DNA of 38,018 bases from Pseudobutyrivibrio sp. (GTDB lineage: Bacteria; Bacillota; Clostridia; Lachnospirales; Lachnospiraceae), in contig JAILAV010000111.1 of NCBI GenBank assembly GCA_024681435.1, positions 1 through 38,018 on the forward strand. The letters are read 5' to 3'. Made by a program: the position numbers and the translations under genes. The notes beneath the pieces are model-generated. The model did not search any database, had not been told where the DNA came from, and worked only from the letters and a program-made list of their open reading frames with translations. Below, one piece after another: positions 26,727 to 34,413 of this stretch. How positions within the stretch are numbered: position 1 is the first letter of the stretch; each line of letters begins with the position of its first letter.

Positions 26727-26995
26727 AACTTAGGCAGCATTTTATATTCAAGATGGCCTTCACGTACCCATTCATGTATGATACTACGGTCGATGCCAAA
26801 TTCTTGGGCAACAATCATTTCGTTAACATCATAGTTTTCATTTATGAACTCTTTCACTTTTGGAAAGAGTTCTTTTTTCATACATTCTTTGCATTGATCA
26901 TAATGTGAGCTTACAGGTATTCTGCAGCCACACTTAGAACAATGCTTTACTACTGGACCATCTTCATTTAAAAAGGTTAAATGTGAATAACTCAT
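26723..26995 (-). CDS. Small zinc-ribbon protein with HTH-like C-terminus
   Basis: 90 residues. The cysteines C19, C22/C24, C35 and C38 (HCSKCGCR ... QCKECMKK) can form a zinc ribbon. The C-terminal half (VNEMIVAQEFGIDRSIIHEWVREGHLEYK) looks like a helix-turn-helix with a small wing, as in the flagellar-operon protein YvyF/TIGR03826, to which it may be distantly related. It is the third gene of the minus-strand murL-murD group (13-base gap after murD) and overlaps the facing ATPase gene by 4 bases (shared TTAA). The start ATG 26995 has GAGG. Its role is unknown; a small regulator is a reasonable guess. Confidence 0.72.
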   Translation of the reverse strand: MSYSHLTFLNEDGPVVKHCSKCGCRIPVSSHYDQCKECMKKELFPKVKEFINENYDVNEMIVAQEFGIDRSIIHEWVREGHLEYKMLPKF

Positions 26996-27008
26996 ATAAA
27001 TACCTCTA

Positions 27009-28298
27009 TCACAGACCTATTTGTTCCTTAAAGAAGTCTCCTCGCTGCTCAAAATTCTTAAAGTGACCATAACTTGCAGCAGCTGGAGAAAGAATAACTG
27101 CAGTGCCTTTTGTTGCATTTTCTTTGGCAAAAGCGCATGCATCTGCCAATTCTTCAATGTAATGCACTTTATTCATAAAATCCCCAGTTGTAGTAGTTTT
27201 TAATTTATCTAAAATCACCTTACCACTATCATACATTAAAATAATATGCTCTAATCTAGTAGTTGGTAAATATTCTACCAATGGATCGTAATCAATACCT
27301 CTATCCATTCCGCCTAAAAGAATAGTTCCTGCATTTGGAATAGCCTTAATGGCGCTGATAGCAGATTCTACAGTTGTTGAAATTGAATCGTCATAGTAGT
27401 CGATGTCATCTTTCTTTCCGATGAACTGTAATCTGTGGGCTAAAGTTTTAAAAGAAGCTAAAGCCTCAATAAATTCTTCATCAGTGATATCGTATCTTCT
27501 ACAAACATCATATACAAATGCACAATTAAACAGGTTGTGAGTTCCTCTTAAAGTGACATCTTTAATCTCTTCAAAGGAGTTAAATGGCAAATCTGCAGCT
27601 TTAACCTTAATAACAGTTGCCTTGCACTCACCTGGTGTTGGCAAAAACTCTGGGTTGCAGAAAAGGAAATCACAATAACCTTGGTTACGATAAATATTCT
27701 TTTTAGCATTCCAGTATTTTTCAACTGTGCCGTAGTGGTCTAGGTGATCCTCGTATAGATTTAACAAGATAGCCTTGGATGGTGCGTATCTTGCATATTC
27801 AAGCTGATGACAAGAAAGCTCGAATACGATAATCGTACGTGGATGAATCTGATCAGTAATATCAAAAATAGGAATACCGATGTTTCCACCAAAGAGTACA
27901 TCTTTACCACACGCCTTTAGTATATGATATAAAAGTGAAGATGTTGTGGATTTGCCTTTAGTTCCTGTAATTCCTATTGTCTGTGCACCATAAACCTGTA
28001 AAAATAAATCTGCCTGACAGGTGATATAGCACTTATATTCTTTGATGTCCTTTGGAAGCACGATGCCAGGACTTTTCAAAACGACATCATAGTCTTCTAA
28101 ACAGTCCAGATAATTTGCACCAGTAATGACATTATGCATAGCTGTAAGATCTGCACTGACTGCATTGGCATCAGCAATATCAAGACAGCTATAACCACCC
28201 ACTGATGAAATCATGCGGAAGCTAGATTGGCCTTCCCTTCCAAAACCTAAAATTAATACCTTTTTATCTTTAACTAAATTTCTAATTGTCTCTTTCAT
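27009..28298 (-). CDS. murD: UDP-N-acetylmuramoyl-L-alanine--glutamate ligase, MurD/MurD2-like
   Basis: 429 residues, the usual MurD length. The Mur ligase layout is clear: N-terminal Rossmann part (VLILGFGREGQSS), P-loop GTKGKST at 113-118 (usually GxNGK in MurD), FELSCHQLE, NLYEDHLDHYG with metal-binding residues, and C-terminal LLGGMDRG. The C-terminal motif that reads NDSKATN in standard MurD is DDSISTT here (303-309), so a lysine in the amino-acid binding region is lost. It overlaps the upstream MurL-like gene by 17 bases. Together these suggest a MurD2-type enzyme adding L-glutamate, which MurL then epimerises. That specificity is inferred; the Mur ligase identity is firm. Confidence 0.88.
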   Translation of the reverse strand: MKETIRNLVKDKKVLILGFGREGQSSFRMISSVGGYSCLDIADANAVSADLTAMHNVITGANYLDCLEDYDVVLKSPGIVLPKDIKEYKCYITCQADLFLQVYGAQTIGITGTKGKSTTSSLLYHILKACGKDVLFGGNIGIPIFDITDQIHPRTIIVFELSCHQLEYARYAPSKAILLNLYEDHLDHYGTVEKYWNAKKNIYRNQGYCDFLFCNPEFLPTPGECKATVIKVKAADLPFNSFEEIKDVTLRGTHNLFNCAFVYDVCRRYDITDEEFIEALASFKTLAHRLQFIGKKDDIDYYDDSISTTVESAISAIKAIPNAGTILLGGMDRGIDYDPLVEYLPTTRLEHIILMYDSGKVILDKLKTTTTGDFMNKVHYIEELADACAFAKENATKGTAVILSPAAASYGHFKNFEQRGDFFKEQIGL

Positions 28299-29679
28299 TT
28301 TGATTTAAAGCGTCCTTTATAATATTTTCAAAGTATTCATTTAATCCGTGTTCTGTTGAATAACCCTGGCAATATTTTTCAAATGAAATGTCGGGTACGA
28401 CAGTCTGATCCTGATAATGCATAAGTAGCTTTGGAAGCATCATGTGATTAGAAGCAAACTTACGAATGGTCTCAGTAATTGAAGCATTTACCTCATCACG
28501 ACTTCCAACGCATTCAAATGGCTTTTCTGGTAAGATGCCGCAAAGCTTATCAAAGTCCTCCATTAATGTCTCATCCTCGAAAAGACGCTTGCCAAAGATG
28601 GCATCCAGCTCTTCAGGTGAAAGAAATGGAGAAAGAATAATATAAACAAATAGGCATTTTGGACAGTGTCCACACCAAATATCTTGCTTGCTTCCTACAT
28701 TACAGCTTTTGAATATGCCATGATACTGCTTGAAGTTTGAAAATAGCATGGCAATTTGAAGCTCTGATAAAGGTCTTAAGAAACTGAAGTAAAATACACC
28801 AGAGCCAATAAATGCGCGCTCGTAATGTCTGAAGTCAGCTTCAAATTCAAAGCTCTTAGAGTATTGATGATTAACGTAGCTGTCAGCCACAGTTGATTCG
28901 TTTGCGCTTGATTCGTTAGATAAAGCTACGTAGTTAATTCCATTTAGATATCCTGCAATGATGCTCGAAAAAGCAACTAAAGCAGAGAATGGTGTGTGAC
29001 CATTCAAAAAGCCTTGCTTGTTAAGGTCAAGCATATTTTTATCAAGTGTGCGGGAAGCATAAATTGTCTTATCCTCTAATCCTGCAACCTGAACGGTGGC
29101 ATCAGTGGCTCCTCTAGAATTGATTACATAACAATTAATATCTGATTTATCTTTTAGTAATTCGATAGAAACTACGGAATCTTTACCGCCGCCAACTGGC
29201 ACCATAACCTTTGGCTTGCCATTAATTCTGACAGTATTAGTAGTTTCAAATACAGGTCCTGCATATGGTTTTTGACTATTACATGTGATTTGCATGAAGT
29301 CGTCAAAATCCTCTTCGATACCATTTGTATAGTAGAACTCGCCAAGACCATTGAAATATAGTTTCTTCCACCAGCCAATCTGCTCGGCAGAAAGTAATCT
29401 GTCATTGATTACAACTGTTGGAGGGCAAGCGATTTTCCAGTAGCTGACAAGCTCAACCATACCTAGCGAGAATACCATTTCATCGATTAAGTCCTGATTC
29501 AAATCAGAAATCTCATTGATGCGTGGAATACTCCATGTAGGATGGAATTCAGAAAGACCATCAATTGAAAAATCGAAGGTAATATCTATGCCAGAATCTG
29601 TTAAATTATACGAATATCCCTGGTAAGTAAAAGTAGGATAATTCTGTCTACAGTTTTCATAAAAATCTTGTCTACTCAT
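28282..29679 (-). CDS. murL: MurL-like UDP-MurNAc-L-Ala-L-Glu epimerase
   Basis: 465 residues from ATG 29679, where AAGGA gives a ribosome site; an in-frame upstream codon at 29730 lies in the promoter region. The protein has an N-terminal domain (1-150) and a PP-loop type ATP-binding motif VGGGKDS at 162-168, followed by INSRGATDATVQVAGL, then a C-terminal cysteine cluster C336-x2-C339-x2-C342 (CGHCPKC). This layout fits the MurL family, which epimerises the terminal L-Glu of UDP-MurNAc-L-Ala-L-Glu to D-Glu using ATP, replacing glutamate racemase. The adjacent, overlapping murD-like gene is the diagnostic neighbour. The alternative is an unrelated PP-loop protein; the gene pair argues against it. 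Confidence 0.78.
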   Translation of the reverse strand: MSRQDFYENCRQNYPTFTYQGYSYNLTDSGIDITFDFSIDGLSEFHPTWSIPRINEISDLNQDLIDEMVFSLGMVELVSYWKIACPPTVVINDRLLSAEQIGWWKKLYFNGLGEFYYTNGIEEDFDDFMQITCNSQKPYAGPVFETTNTVRINGKPKVMVPVGGGKDSVVSIELLKDKSDINCYVINSRGATDATVQVAGLEDKTIYASRTLDKNMLDLNKQGFLNGHTPFSALVAFSSIIAGYLNGINYVALSNESSANESTVADSYVNHQYSKSFEFEADFRHYERAFIGSGVFYFSFLRPLSELQIAMLFSNFKQYHGIFKSCNVGSKQDIWCGHCPKCLFVYIILSPFLSPEELDAIFGKRLFEDETLMEDFDKLCGILPEKPFECVGSRDEVNASITETIRKFASNHMMLPKLLMHYQDQTVVPDISFEKYCQGYSTEHGLNEYFENIIKDALNQNERDN

Positions 29680-29732
29680 AACATTCCTTTTAAAATAAAA
29701 TATATATGTAAGGATTGAATTTACAATCATCC

Positions 29733-29752
29733 TTTCGGGTCATATTGTAACA
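29733..29752 (-). promoter_or_regulatory. murL promoter element, copy 1 of a shared 20-bp motif
   Basis: Plus-strand TTTCGGGTCATATTGTAACA. On the minus strand it gives a -10 TACAAT (29749-29744) followed by ATGACCC, 65 bases before the murL start. A near-identical copy precedes the SDR gene (31500-31519; 18 of 20 bases the same). No good -35 is seen 17 bp upstream, so an activator may be needed. Confidence 0.6.
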
Positions 29753-29785
29753 CATATTGGCAACCAAAAACAGTAAGGAGCACTT

Positions 29786-30745
29786 ATGCCACACGTTGGA
29801 GGACAAAAGTATAAAATATTAACGGAATATCAGATTTTGATGCAGGAGAGCGATGAGAATCACCAGATAAATGCGGTGGAGATGACCAGACGCCTGGAGG
29901 CAAAAGGAATTCCAGCAGAAAGAAAAACAGTCTATAAGGACATTAATACTTTAATCGATGCTGGAATAGATGTAATAAAAGGTGATAAAGGCTATTACAT
30001 AGGATCTAGAGTATTCGAGTTGGCAGAGTTGAAGCTACTTGTGGATGCTGTGGGTGCATCAAAGTTTATATCTCGCAAGAAAACAAAAGAACTTGTGGAA
30101 AAGATAACTGAGCTTGCAAGTGTAGAAGAAGCAGCACAGCTAAAAAGACAGGTGGTTGTTCCCGACAAAATCAGTTCTGGAAATGAAAAGATTTTTTACA
30201 CCATCGACGTCATTTATCAATGCTTAGATTATGATAAAAAGATGTCCTTTAAATATCAGGAATGGACTCTGGATAAAGAGATGCAACCTAAGCATGGAGG
30301 CAAGACCTACAAAGTCAGCCCGGCGTTTCTTCTAAGAAATGATGAAAATTATTATCTAGTTGCCTTTGATGAAGAAAGTGGCCAGATTAGACATTACAGA
30401 GTGGATAAGATAACATCTGCCAGTGAGCTTACGGAAGAACGAGGTGGAAAGGATATATTAAACGCCCTTAACCCGCAAGAATATGCCAAACAGCATATTT
30501 CTATGTTTGCAGGAGAAGAGCGAGTTGTTACTATTCGTTTTGCCAAAAACTTAATTGGCGTAGTAATAGATAAATTTGGAACAGACATTGATGTACGCGC
30601 TGATGGGGATGCTTATATTAAAGCTAGAATTGCTGTTGCGGTGTCACCTCAGCTTTATGGCTGGCTGGTGGGCATAGGAGCAACAATAGCTTACCCAGAG
30701 GCTGAATCAGATAAATTTAAAGAATATGTAATGGGGATATTTTAA
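29786..30745 (+). CDS. WYL domain transcriptional regulator
   Basis: 319 residues. An N-terminal winged HTH of the HTH_11 type (residues about 8-70, VEMTRRLEAKGIPAERKTVYKDINTL) is followed by a WYL ligand-binding domain (about 140-225, with SPAFLLRNDENYYLVAFDE and RHYRVDKI) and a C-terminal WCX-like extension to residue 319. Such proteins sense nucleic acid or nucleotide ligands and are often local regulators. It is transcribed away from murL and faces the SDR gene, whose promoter shares a motif with murL, so both could be its targets; this is a guess. ATG 29786 follows AAGGAG. Its stop overlaps the SDR stop by 4 bases. Confidence 0.92.
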   Translation: MPHVGGQKYKILTEYQILMQESDENHQINAVEMTRRLEAKGIPAERKTVYKDINTLIDAGIDVIKGDKGYYIGSRVFELAELKLLVDAVGASKFISRKKTKELVEKITELASVEEAAQLKRQVVVPDKISSGNEKIFYTIDVIYQCLDYDKKMSFKYQEWTLDKEMQPKHGGKTYKVSPAFLLRNDENYYLVAFDEESGQIRHYRVDKITSASELTEERGGKDILNALNPQEYAKQHISMFAGEERVVTIRFAKNLIGVVIDKFGTDIDVRADGDAYIKARIAVAVSPQLYGWLVGIGATIAYPEAESDKFKEYVMGIF

Positions 30746-31473
30746 ATATATCCACCATCTACACCAATAACCTGCCCTGTCATATATGATGGGGCATTTA
30801 TTATATTTAAAACAATTTCTGCTATTTCATCGGGAGAGCAAAACTTTCCAACTGGAATTTCCTCAGACAATTCAGCTTTCTCTTCTGTGGAAAGCATTCC
30901 GTTCATATCAGTATCTACAACGCCACAGGCAATAGCATTTACCGCTATATTATTTGGAGCTAATTCCTTGGCAAGGGCCTTTGTAAATGAATTTACTCCT
31001 CCCTTGGAAGCAGAATATGCGACCTCGCAGCTGGCACCTACAGTGCCCCACATTGAGCTGATATTAATAATGTTGCCAGATTTGCGATTAACCATAGATG
31101 GAACGATGGCTTTTGCTGTATAAAAAAGTGGTGAGAGATTTGTATTAATCATAGCATCCCACTGTTCTAATGTCATATCTGTCAACAAACCAATATGAGC
31201 TATTCCTGCGTTATTAACAAGAACATCAATCTGTCCAAGTTTTGAAAGAGCATCGTCACAGGCTGGAATGGTAAAACCGCTATCGGAAATATCTCCGCCA
31301 TAGGTATAAACTTCAACCTTGTATTCGCTTCTAAGCTCTTCAGCAAAAGCATTAAGCTTATCTATATTATTATGGCCAAACAGGGCAAGGTGATAACCGT
31401 TTTTAGCAAGAAGACTTGTAATGCTTTTTCCTATTCCACGGCTTGCGCCTGTAATTAGAGCTGTCTTTTTCAT
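30742..31473 (-). CDS. Short-chain dehydrogenase/reductase, FabG-like
   Basis: 243 residues from ATG 31473, which has GAAAGG 7 bases upstream; a TTG at 31488 is a less likely start. The NAD(P) site TGASRGIGK (residues 7-15), NNAGIAHIG, the catalytic Ser in NISSMWG, Y-x3-K in YSASKGG, and the closing PSYMTGQVIGVDGGYI are all present. The family reduces 3-oxoacyl-ACP or other ketones. It is outside any fatty-acid cluster, so a true FabG role is uncertain; a dedicated oxidoreductase is equally possible. It stands alone, with its 3' end overlapping the WYL gene and a promoter motif shared with murL. Confidence 0.88.
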   Translation of the reverse strand: MKKTALITGASRGIGKSITSLLAKNGYHLALFGHNNIDKLNAFAEELRSEYKVEVYTYGGDISDSGFTIPACDDALSKLGQIDVLVNNAGIAHIGLLTDMTLEQWDAMINTNLSPLFYTAKAIVPSMVNRKSGNIINISSMWGTVGASCEVAYSASKGGVNSFTKALAKELAPNNIAVNAIACGVVDTDMNGMLSTEEKAELSEEIPVGKFCSPDEIAEIVLNIINAPSYMTGQVIGVDGGYI

Positions 31474-31499
31474 ATATAAACCTTTCAATAAAATCCTTC

Positions 31500-31519
31500 T
31501 TTTGGGTCATATTATAACA
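31500..31519 (-). promoter_or_regulatory. SDR gene promoter element, copy 2 of the shared 20-bp motif
   Basis: Plus-strand TTTTGGGTCATATTATAACA; minus-strand -10 TATAAT (31516-31511), 38 bases before the start codon. It matches copy 1 at 29733-29752 except for two transitions. As in copy 1, the -35 position has no TTGACA-like sequence. Confidence 0.6.
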
Positions 31520-31584
31520 TAATGTTAGAGGTGTTGTTGTGTATACAATTAATAAATAATTAATAAAGATTTCTGATAAAAGCC

Positions 31585-31613
31585 TTGAGAAAAGATATTA
31601 GTATTGGTATAAT
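31585..31613 (+). promoter_or_regulatory. Promoter of hpf
   Basis: TTGAGA (31585-31590), 17-bp spacer, TATAAT (31608-31613). The predicted leader is about 90 nt and contains a small inverted repeat TTAGTA / TACTAA (31647-31652, 31658-31663). Confidence 0.82.
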
Positions 31614-31708
31614 TTTTACATGAAAAACTTCTTGGCAAATATAAAATTAGTACAAGTTACTAATCTGTTTCACAGTTTTTCAAATACTTCGCAAAGGTGG
31701 TAGACATC

Positions 31709-32242
31709 ATGAAAACAACAATTACAGGAAAGAACATCGAATTAACCGCTGGATTAAAGGACGCTGTGGAGGAGCGTTTCAAAAAATTAGACAAATATTT
31801 TAATAAGGATACAGAAGCAATCGTTACACTTGACGTTGAAAAAGGACGTCAGAAAATCGAAGTTACAATTCCAATGAAGGGCTCTTATCTTAGAGCAGAG
31901 GAAGTTACTTCTGATATGTACGCTTCAATCGAAGCCGTTACAAACACACTTGAAGCTCAATTAAAGAAACACAGAAATAAAATAATAGATAAAAAGCAGT
32001 CAGATTCTAGAACAATCTTCGCCCAGGATTTCATCGAGGAGAAGGTTGCAGATGAAGAGAAGATTCAAATCATCCGTAAAAAGACATTTGATATGAAGCC
32101 AATGTATGCAGAAGATGCTTGCTTGGAAATGGAAATGCTTGGGCATGATTTCTTCATGTTTAGAAATGCAGATACTGATGAAATCAATGTTGTATACAAG
32201 AGAAAAAATGGAGCATACGGATTGATTGAACCAGAATTTTAA
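31709..32242 (+). CDS. hpf: Ribosome hibernation promoting factor, long form
   Basis: 177 residues from ATG 31709 (AAAGGTGG 8 bases upstream); a GTG at 31697 overlaps the ribosome site. The N-terminal ~100 residues match the HPF/YfiA ribosome-binding domain (TITGKNIELTAGLKDAVEERFKKLDKYF). The C-terminal ~60 residues (KTFDMKPMYAEDACLEME to the end) form the dimerisation domain of long HPF, which joins two 70S ribosomes into a 100S dimer during rest. Transcription ends at the strong hairpin at 32281-32333, which is also the leader of the next gene. Confidence 0.96.
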   Translation: MKTTITGKNIELTAGLKDAVEERFKKLDKYFNKDTEAIVTLDVEKGRQKIEVTIPMKGSYLRAEEVTSDMYASIEAVTNTLEAQLKKHRNKIIDKKQSDSRTIFAQDFIEEKVADEEKIQIIRKKTFDMKPMYAEDACLEMEMLGHDFFMFRNADTDEINVVYKRKNGAYGLIEPEF

Positions 32243-32280
32243 AATTTTATAATTTGAAAACAGAATAGACAATGTTTTTT

Positions 32281-32333
32281 AACCTCCTGTTGATATAATC
32301 GCGAAATATTATTTTATCAACAGGAGGTTTTTT
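32281..32333 (+). terminator. 15-bp stem: hpf terminator that also covers the ribosome site of the XRE gene
   Basis: AACCTCCTGTTGATA (32281-32295) pairs perfectly with TATCAACAGGAGGTT (32315-32329) around a 19-nt loop, and T's run to 32333. In a read-through transcript from hpf this is an intrinsic terminator, and the AGGAGG (32322-32327) used by the ATG at 32336 is buried in the stem. As DNA it is also a candidate operator for the XRE protein. Confidence 0.88.
32291..32299 (+). promoter_or_regulatory. Extended -10 promoter inside the hairpin
   Basis: TGATATAAT fits the extended -10 consensus TGnTATAAT. No good -35 lies 17 bp upstream. Transcripts would start near 32305-32307, in the loop, and so would lack the left arm and leave AGGAGG free. 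Confidence 0.6.
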
Positions 32334-32335
32334 GT

Positions 32336-33262
32336 ATGGATTTGATGACATTTGGAAGCTATTTAAAGTGGGCACGTGAAGCGGTTGATATGACCCAACA
32401 GGAATTAGCGGAAATTATAGATTGCGCCTTTTCAACTATTTCACGAATTGAAACAGGAAAGAATTGTCCGAGCTTAAAGACATTCAGAAGCTTAAATGTT
32501 GTGTTTGAGGGATTTGGAGTTCAATATGATGAAGTGTTTATGGAACCAATATTCTCTATGAGGCAGGCAAGAAATGATTTGCTTTTAGCAATCAAAAATG
32601 GAAGATTAGAAGATATAGAAAAGAAGTTAGAGAAATTCAAAGAATGCGTTGAAAATGAGTATGCAGAAATGGATTTTGTTGAGAAAAGCGATAAAGAAAG
32701 ATGTTTGGAAGACAGGCAGTATTATGTATTTGCTCATCTAATATCAGTAAAGAAGCAATGTCTATCATCAAAAGAGTTTTTAGAGGAGGCAATAGCTGTA
32801 TTTGAAATCAGAAAAAAGTTTCCTAAATACGAGGATATAGAAATTATAAAGCTTTCTAATATTGAATATGAGATTTTATATTCAATTGGAAGAGCTCACT
32901 TAAGGGAAGGCGATATAGATAAAGCAGAAGCTATATTTAAAGGTTTAATGGCAAATACAACCAACAAGCATAGTGTTTTTGTTAAGGATAAATATATAGA
33001 ACTATCGGCAGCTATGGCTAAGATAGGTTTGATAAAAAATGATTACAAAACATCTACTGATTGCTTGGAGTATATATTTGGCAAATATATTTATGAAAAG
33101 GACACAAGACTGGTCTATAAATCGCTTATGCTTTTATCTGAAGTATGTGTGCAGGCTGGCGACGAAAAGGGAGCCGAGCTTATAGATTCATTTTTGATGG
33201 CCACAGATAAACTTGTACCATTCCTGTATAAGTTATATGGAATAAACAAGAATATCATATAG
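32336..33262 (+). CDS. XRE-family regulator with TPR-like C-terminal domain
   Basis: 308 residues. The N-terminal HTH (about 5-62, LKWAREAVDMTQQELAEIID then FSTISRIETGKNCPSL) is XRE type. The rest is helical and looks like repeated TPR units (IGRAHLREGDIDKAEAIFKGL, SLMLLSEVCVQAGDEKGAE), as in Rgg/PlcR-type regulators that often bind signalling peptides. No small peptide gene is visible beside it, so a peptide ligand is only possible, not shown. AGGAGG is at 32322-32327, inside a 15-bp hairpin stem, and an extended -10 sits in the same structure, which suggests strict expression control and maybe autoregulation. Confidence 0.88.
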   Translation: MDLMTFGSYLKWAREAVDMTQQELAEIIDCAFSTISRIETGKNCPSLKTFRSLNVVFEGFGVQYDEVFMEPIFSMRQARNDLLLAIKNGRLEDIEKKLEKFKECVENEYAEMDFVEKSDKERCLEDRQYYVFAHLISVKKQCLSSKEFLEEAIAVFEIRKKFPKYEDIEIIKLSNIEYEILYSIGRAHLREGDIDKAEAIFKGLMANTTNKHSVFVKDKYIELSAAMAKIGLIKNDYKTSTDCLEYIFGKYIYEKDTRLVYKSLMLLSEVCVQAGDEKGAELIDSFLMATDKLVPFLYKLYGINKNII

Positions 33263-33280
33263 GGGCTATTGTATTTTTTT

Positions 33281-33311
33281 TTGAAAAATACTATAGTACA
33301 CATGGTATAAA
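33281..33311 (+). promoter_or_regulatory. Possible ddl-murF promoter
   Basis: TTGAAA (33281-33286) and an extended TGGTATAAA (33303-33311) are separated by 19 bp, longer than ideal. An AT-only hairpin GTATTTTT / AAAAATAC (33271-33278, 33284-33291) overlaps the -35. Confidence 0.4.
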
Positions 33312-33334
33312 AGGACAAAAAGAGGGATTGTATT

Positions 33335-34378
33335 ATGAATATAGTAGTTTTGTCAGGTGGACTTAGTTCAGAAAGAGATGTTTCATTTAAATCAGGAACA
33401 ATGGTGGCTCAGGCCCTTCGTTCAAGAGGACACAAGGCTTTAGTATTGGATGTCTTTATGGGATATAAAGATAAGGAATGCGATATCGATGATATCTTCG
33501 AAAATAGTGAAGAAGCTTCTGTGAAAATTAATAATATTCCAACAGAAGCGCCAGATATCAAGGCAATTATTGCCAGCAGACCAGACCAAAGCCCAAGCTT
33601 TTTCGGGCCAAATGTAATTAAAATCTGCCAGAAGGCAGATATTGTTTTCATGGCTCTTCACGGTGGCGATGGAGAAAGCGGTAAAGTTCAGGCGGCTTTT
33701 GATTTATATGGAATTAAGTATACTGGCAATGATTATATTTCCAGTGCAGTTGCTATGGATAAGCAAATGACAAAGGACTTCTTTAACAGAGTGGGAGTTC
33801 CTACACCAGTTGGAACTTCATTGAAAAAAGCTGATAGAGAAGGCTTTAAATTCGAAAAGTATCCATGTATCGTAAAGCCAAATTGCGGCGGTTCATCTAT
33901 AGGTGTAACAATTGTTCGTTCTGACTCAGAGCTTGATGCAGCACTAGATGCAGCTTTTGAGTGGGAAGATGAAGTTGTTATTGAGCAGTTTATTGAAGGT
34001 AGAGAGTTTTCAGATGGAGTTATCGAAGGGAAGGCTCTTCCTGTAATAGAGATTGCACCTAAGCAGGGCTTCTATGATTATAAGAATAAATATGCAGCAG
34101 GTTCGGCAATTGAAACATGCCCAGCCGAGATTAGTGATTCTGCTACTAAGAAGATGCAGAAATATGCTGAGATGGCATTTAAGGCATTAGGTCTTACAAC
34201 TTATGCCCGTATGGACTTTATGATGGATGCTGGAGAAAACATTTATTGCCTTGAAGCAAACACCCTTCCAGGAATGACACCAACAAGTCTTCTTCCACAG
34301 GAAGCAGCTGTTGTCGGAATGAACTTTGAGGACTTGTGTGAGCACCTGATTCAGGTTTCAATGAAAAAGTATCAATAA
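33335..34378 (+). CDS. ddl: D-alanine--D-alanine ligase
   Basis: 347 residues. ATP-grasp enzyme making the D-Ala-D-Ala dipeptide for peptidoglycan. Family marks are VLSGGLSSERDVSFKSG at the start, MALHGGDGESGKVQ, YTGNDYISSAVAMDK, CIVKPNCGGSSIGVT (ATP binding), VVIEQFIEGREFSDGV, and the metal-binding end ARMDFMMDAGENIYCLEANTLPGMTPTSLLP. Start ATG 33335 follows GAGGG. murF is 35 bases downstream, whose substrate is the Ddl product, so the pair forms a functional unit. Whether it prefers D-Ala or D-lactate cannot be decided by eye. Confidence 0.95.
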   Translation: MNIVVLSGGLSSERDVSFKSGTMVAQALRSRGHKALVLDVFMGYKDKECDIDDIFENSEEASVKINNIPTEAPDIKAIIASRPDQSPSFFGPNVIKICQKADIVFMALHGGDGESGKVQAAFDLYGIKYTGNDYISSAVAMDKQMTKDFFNRVGVPTPVGTSLKKADREGFKFEKYPCIVKPNCGGSSIGVTIVRSDSELDAALDAAFEWEDEVVIEQFIEGREFSDGVIEGKALPVIEIAPKQGFYDYKNKYAAGSAIETCPAEISDSATKKMQKYAEMAFKALGLTTYARMDFMMDAGENIYCLEANTLPGMTPTSLLPQEAAVVGMNFEDLCEHLIQVSMKKYQ

Positions 34379-34413
34379 GATAAATAGAGTTAGAGAATTA
34401 AGAGAGAAATTAT

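Noticed and set aside
29680-29785. Longer murL start at 29730
   Set aside because: No ribosome site; it lies just downstream of the predicted -10 and adds an AT-rich, atypical N-terminus.
31489-31708. Possible raiA-motif RNA before hpf (raiA)
   Set aside because: This RNA class often precedes this gene, but the leader is only about 90 nt from the predicted start and shows only small inverted repeats, too short for the motif.
32388-32394. Third copy of the ATGACCC promoter motif inside the XRE gene
   Set aside because: Only the 7-base core matches; the surrounding conserved bases are missing and it is within coding sequence.
33263-33334. Signalling peptide gene for the XRE/TPR regulator
   Set aside because: The 72-bp gap has no start codon with a ribosome site and hydrophobic peptide; no small frame fits elsewhere beside the gene.
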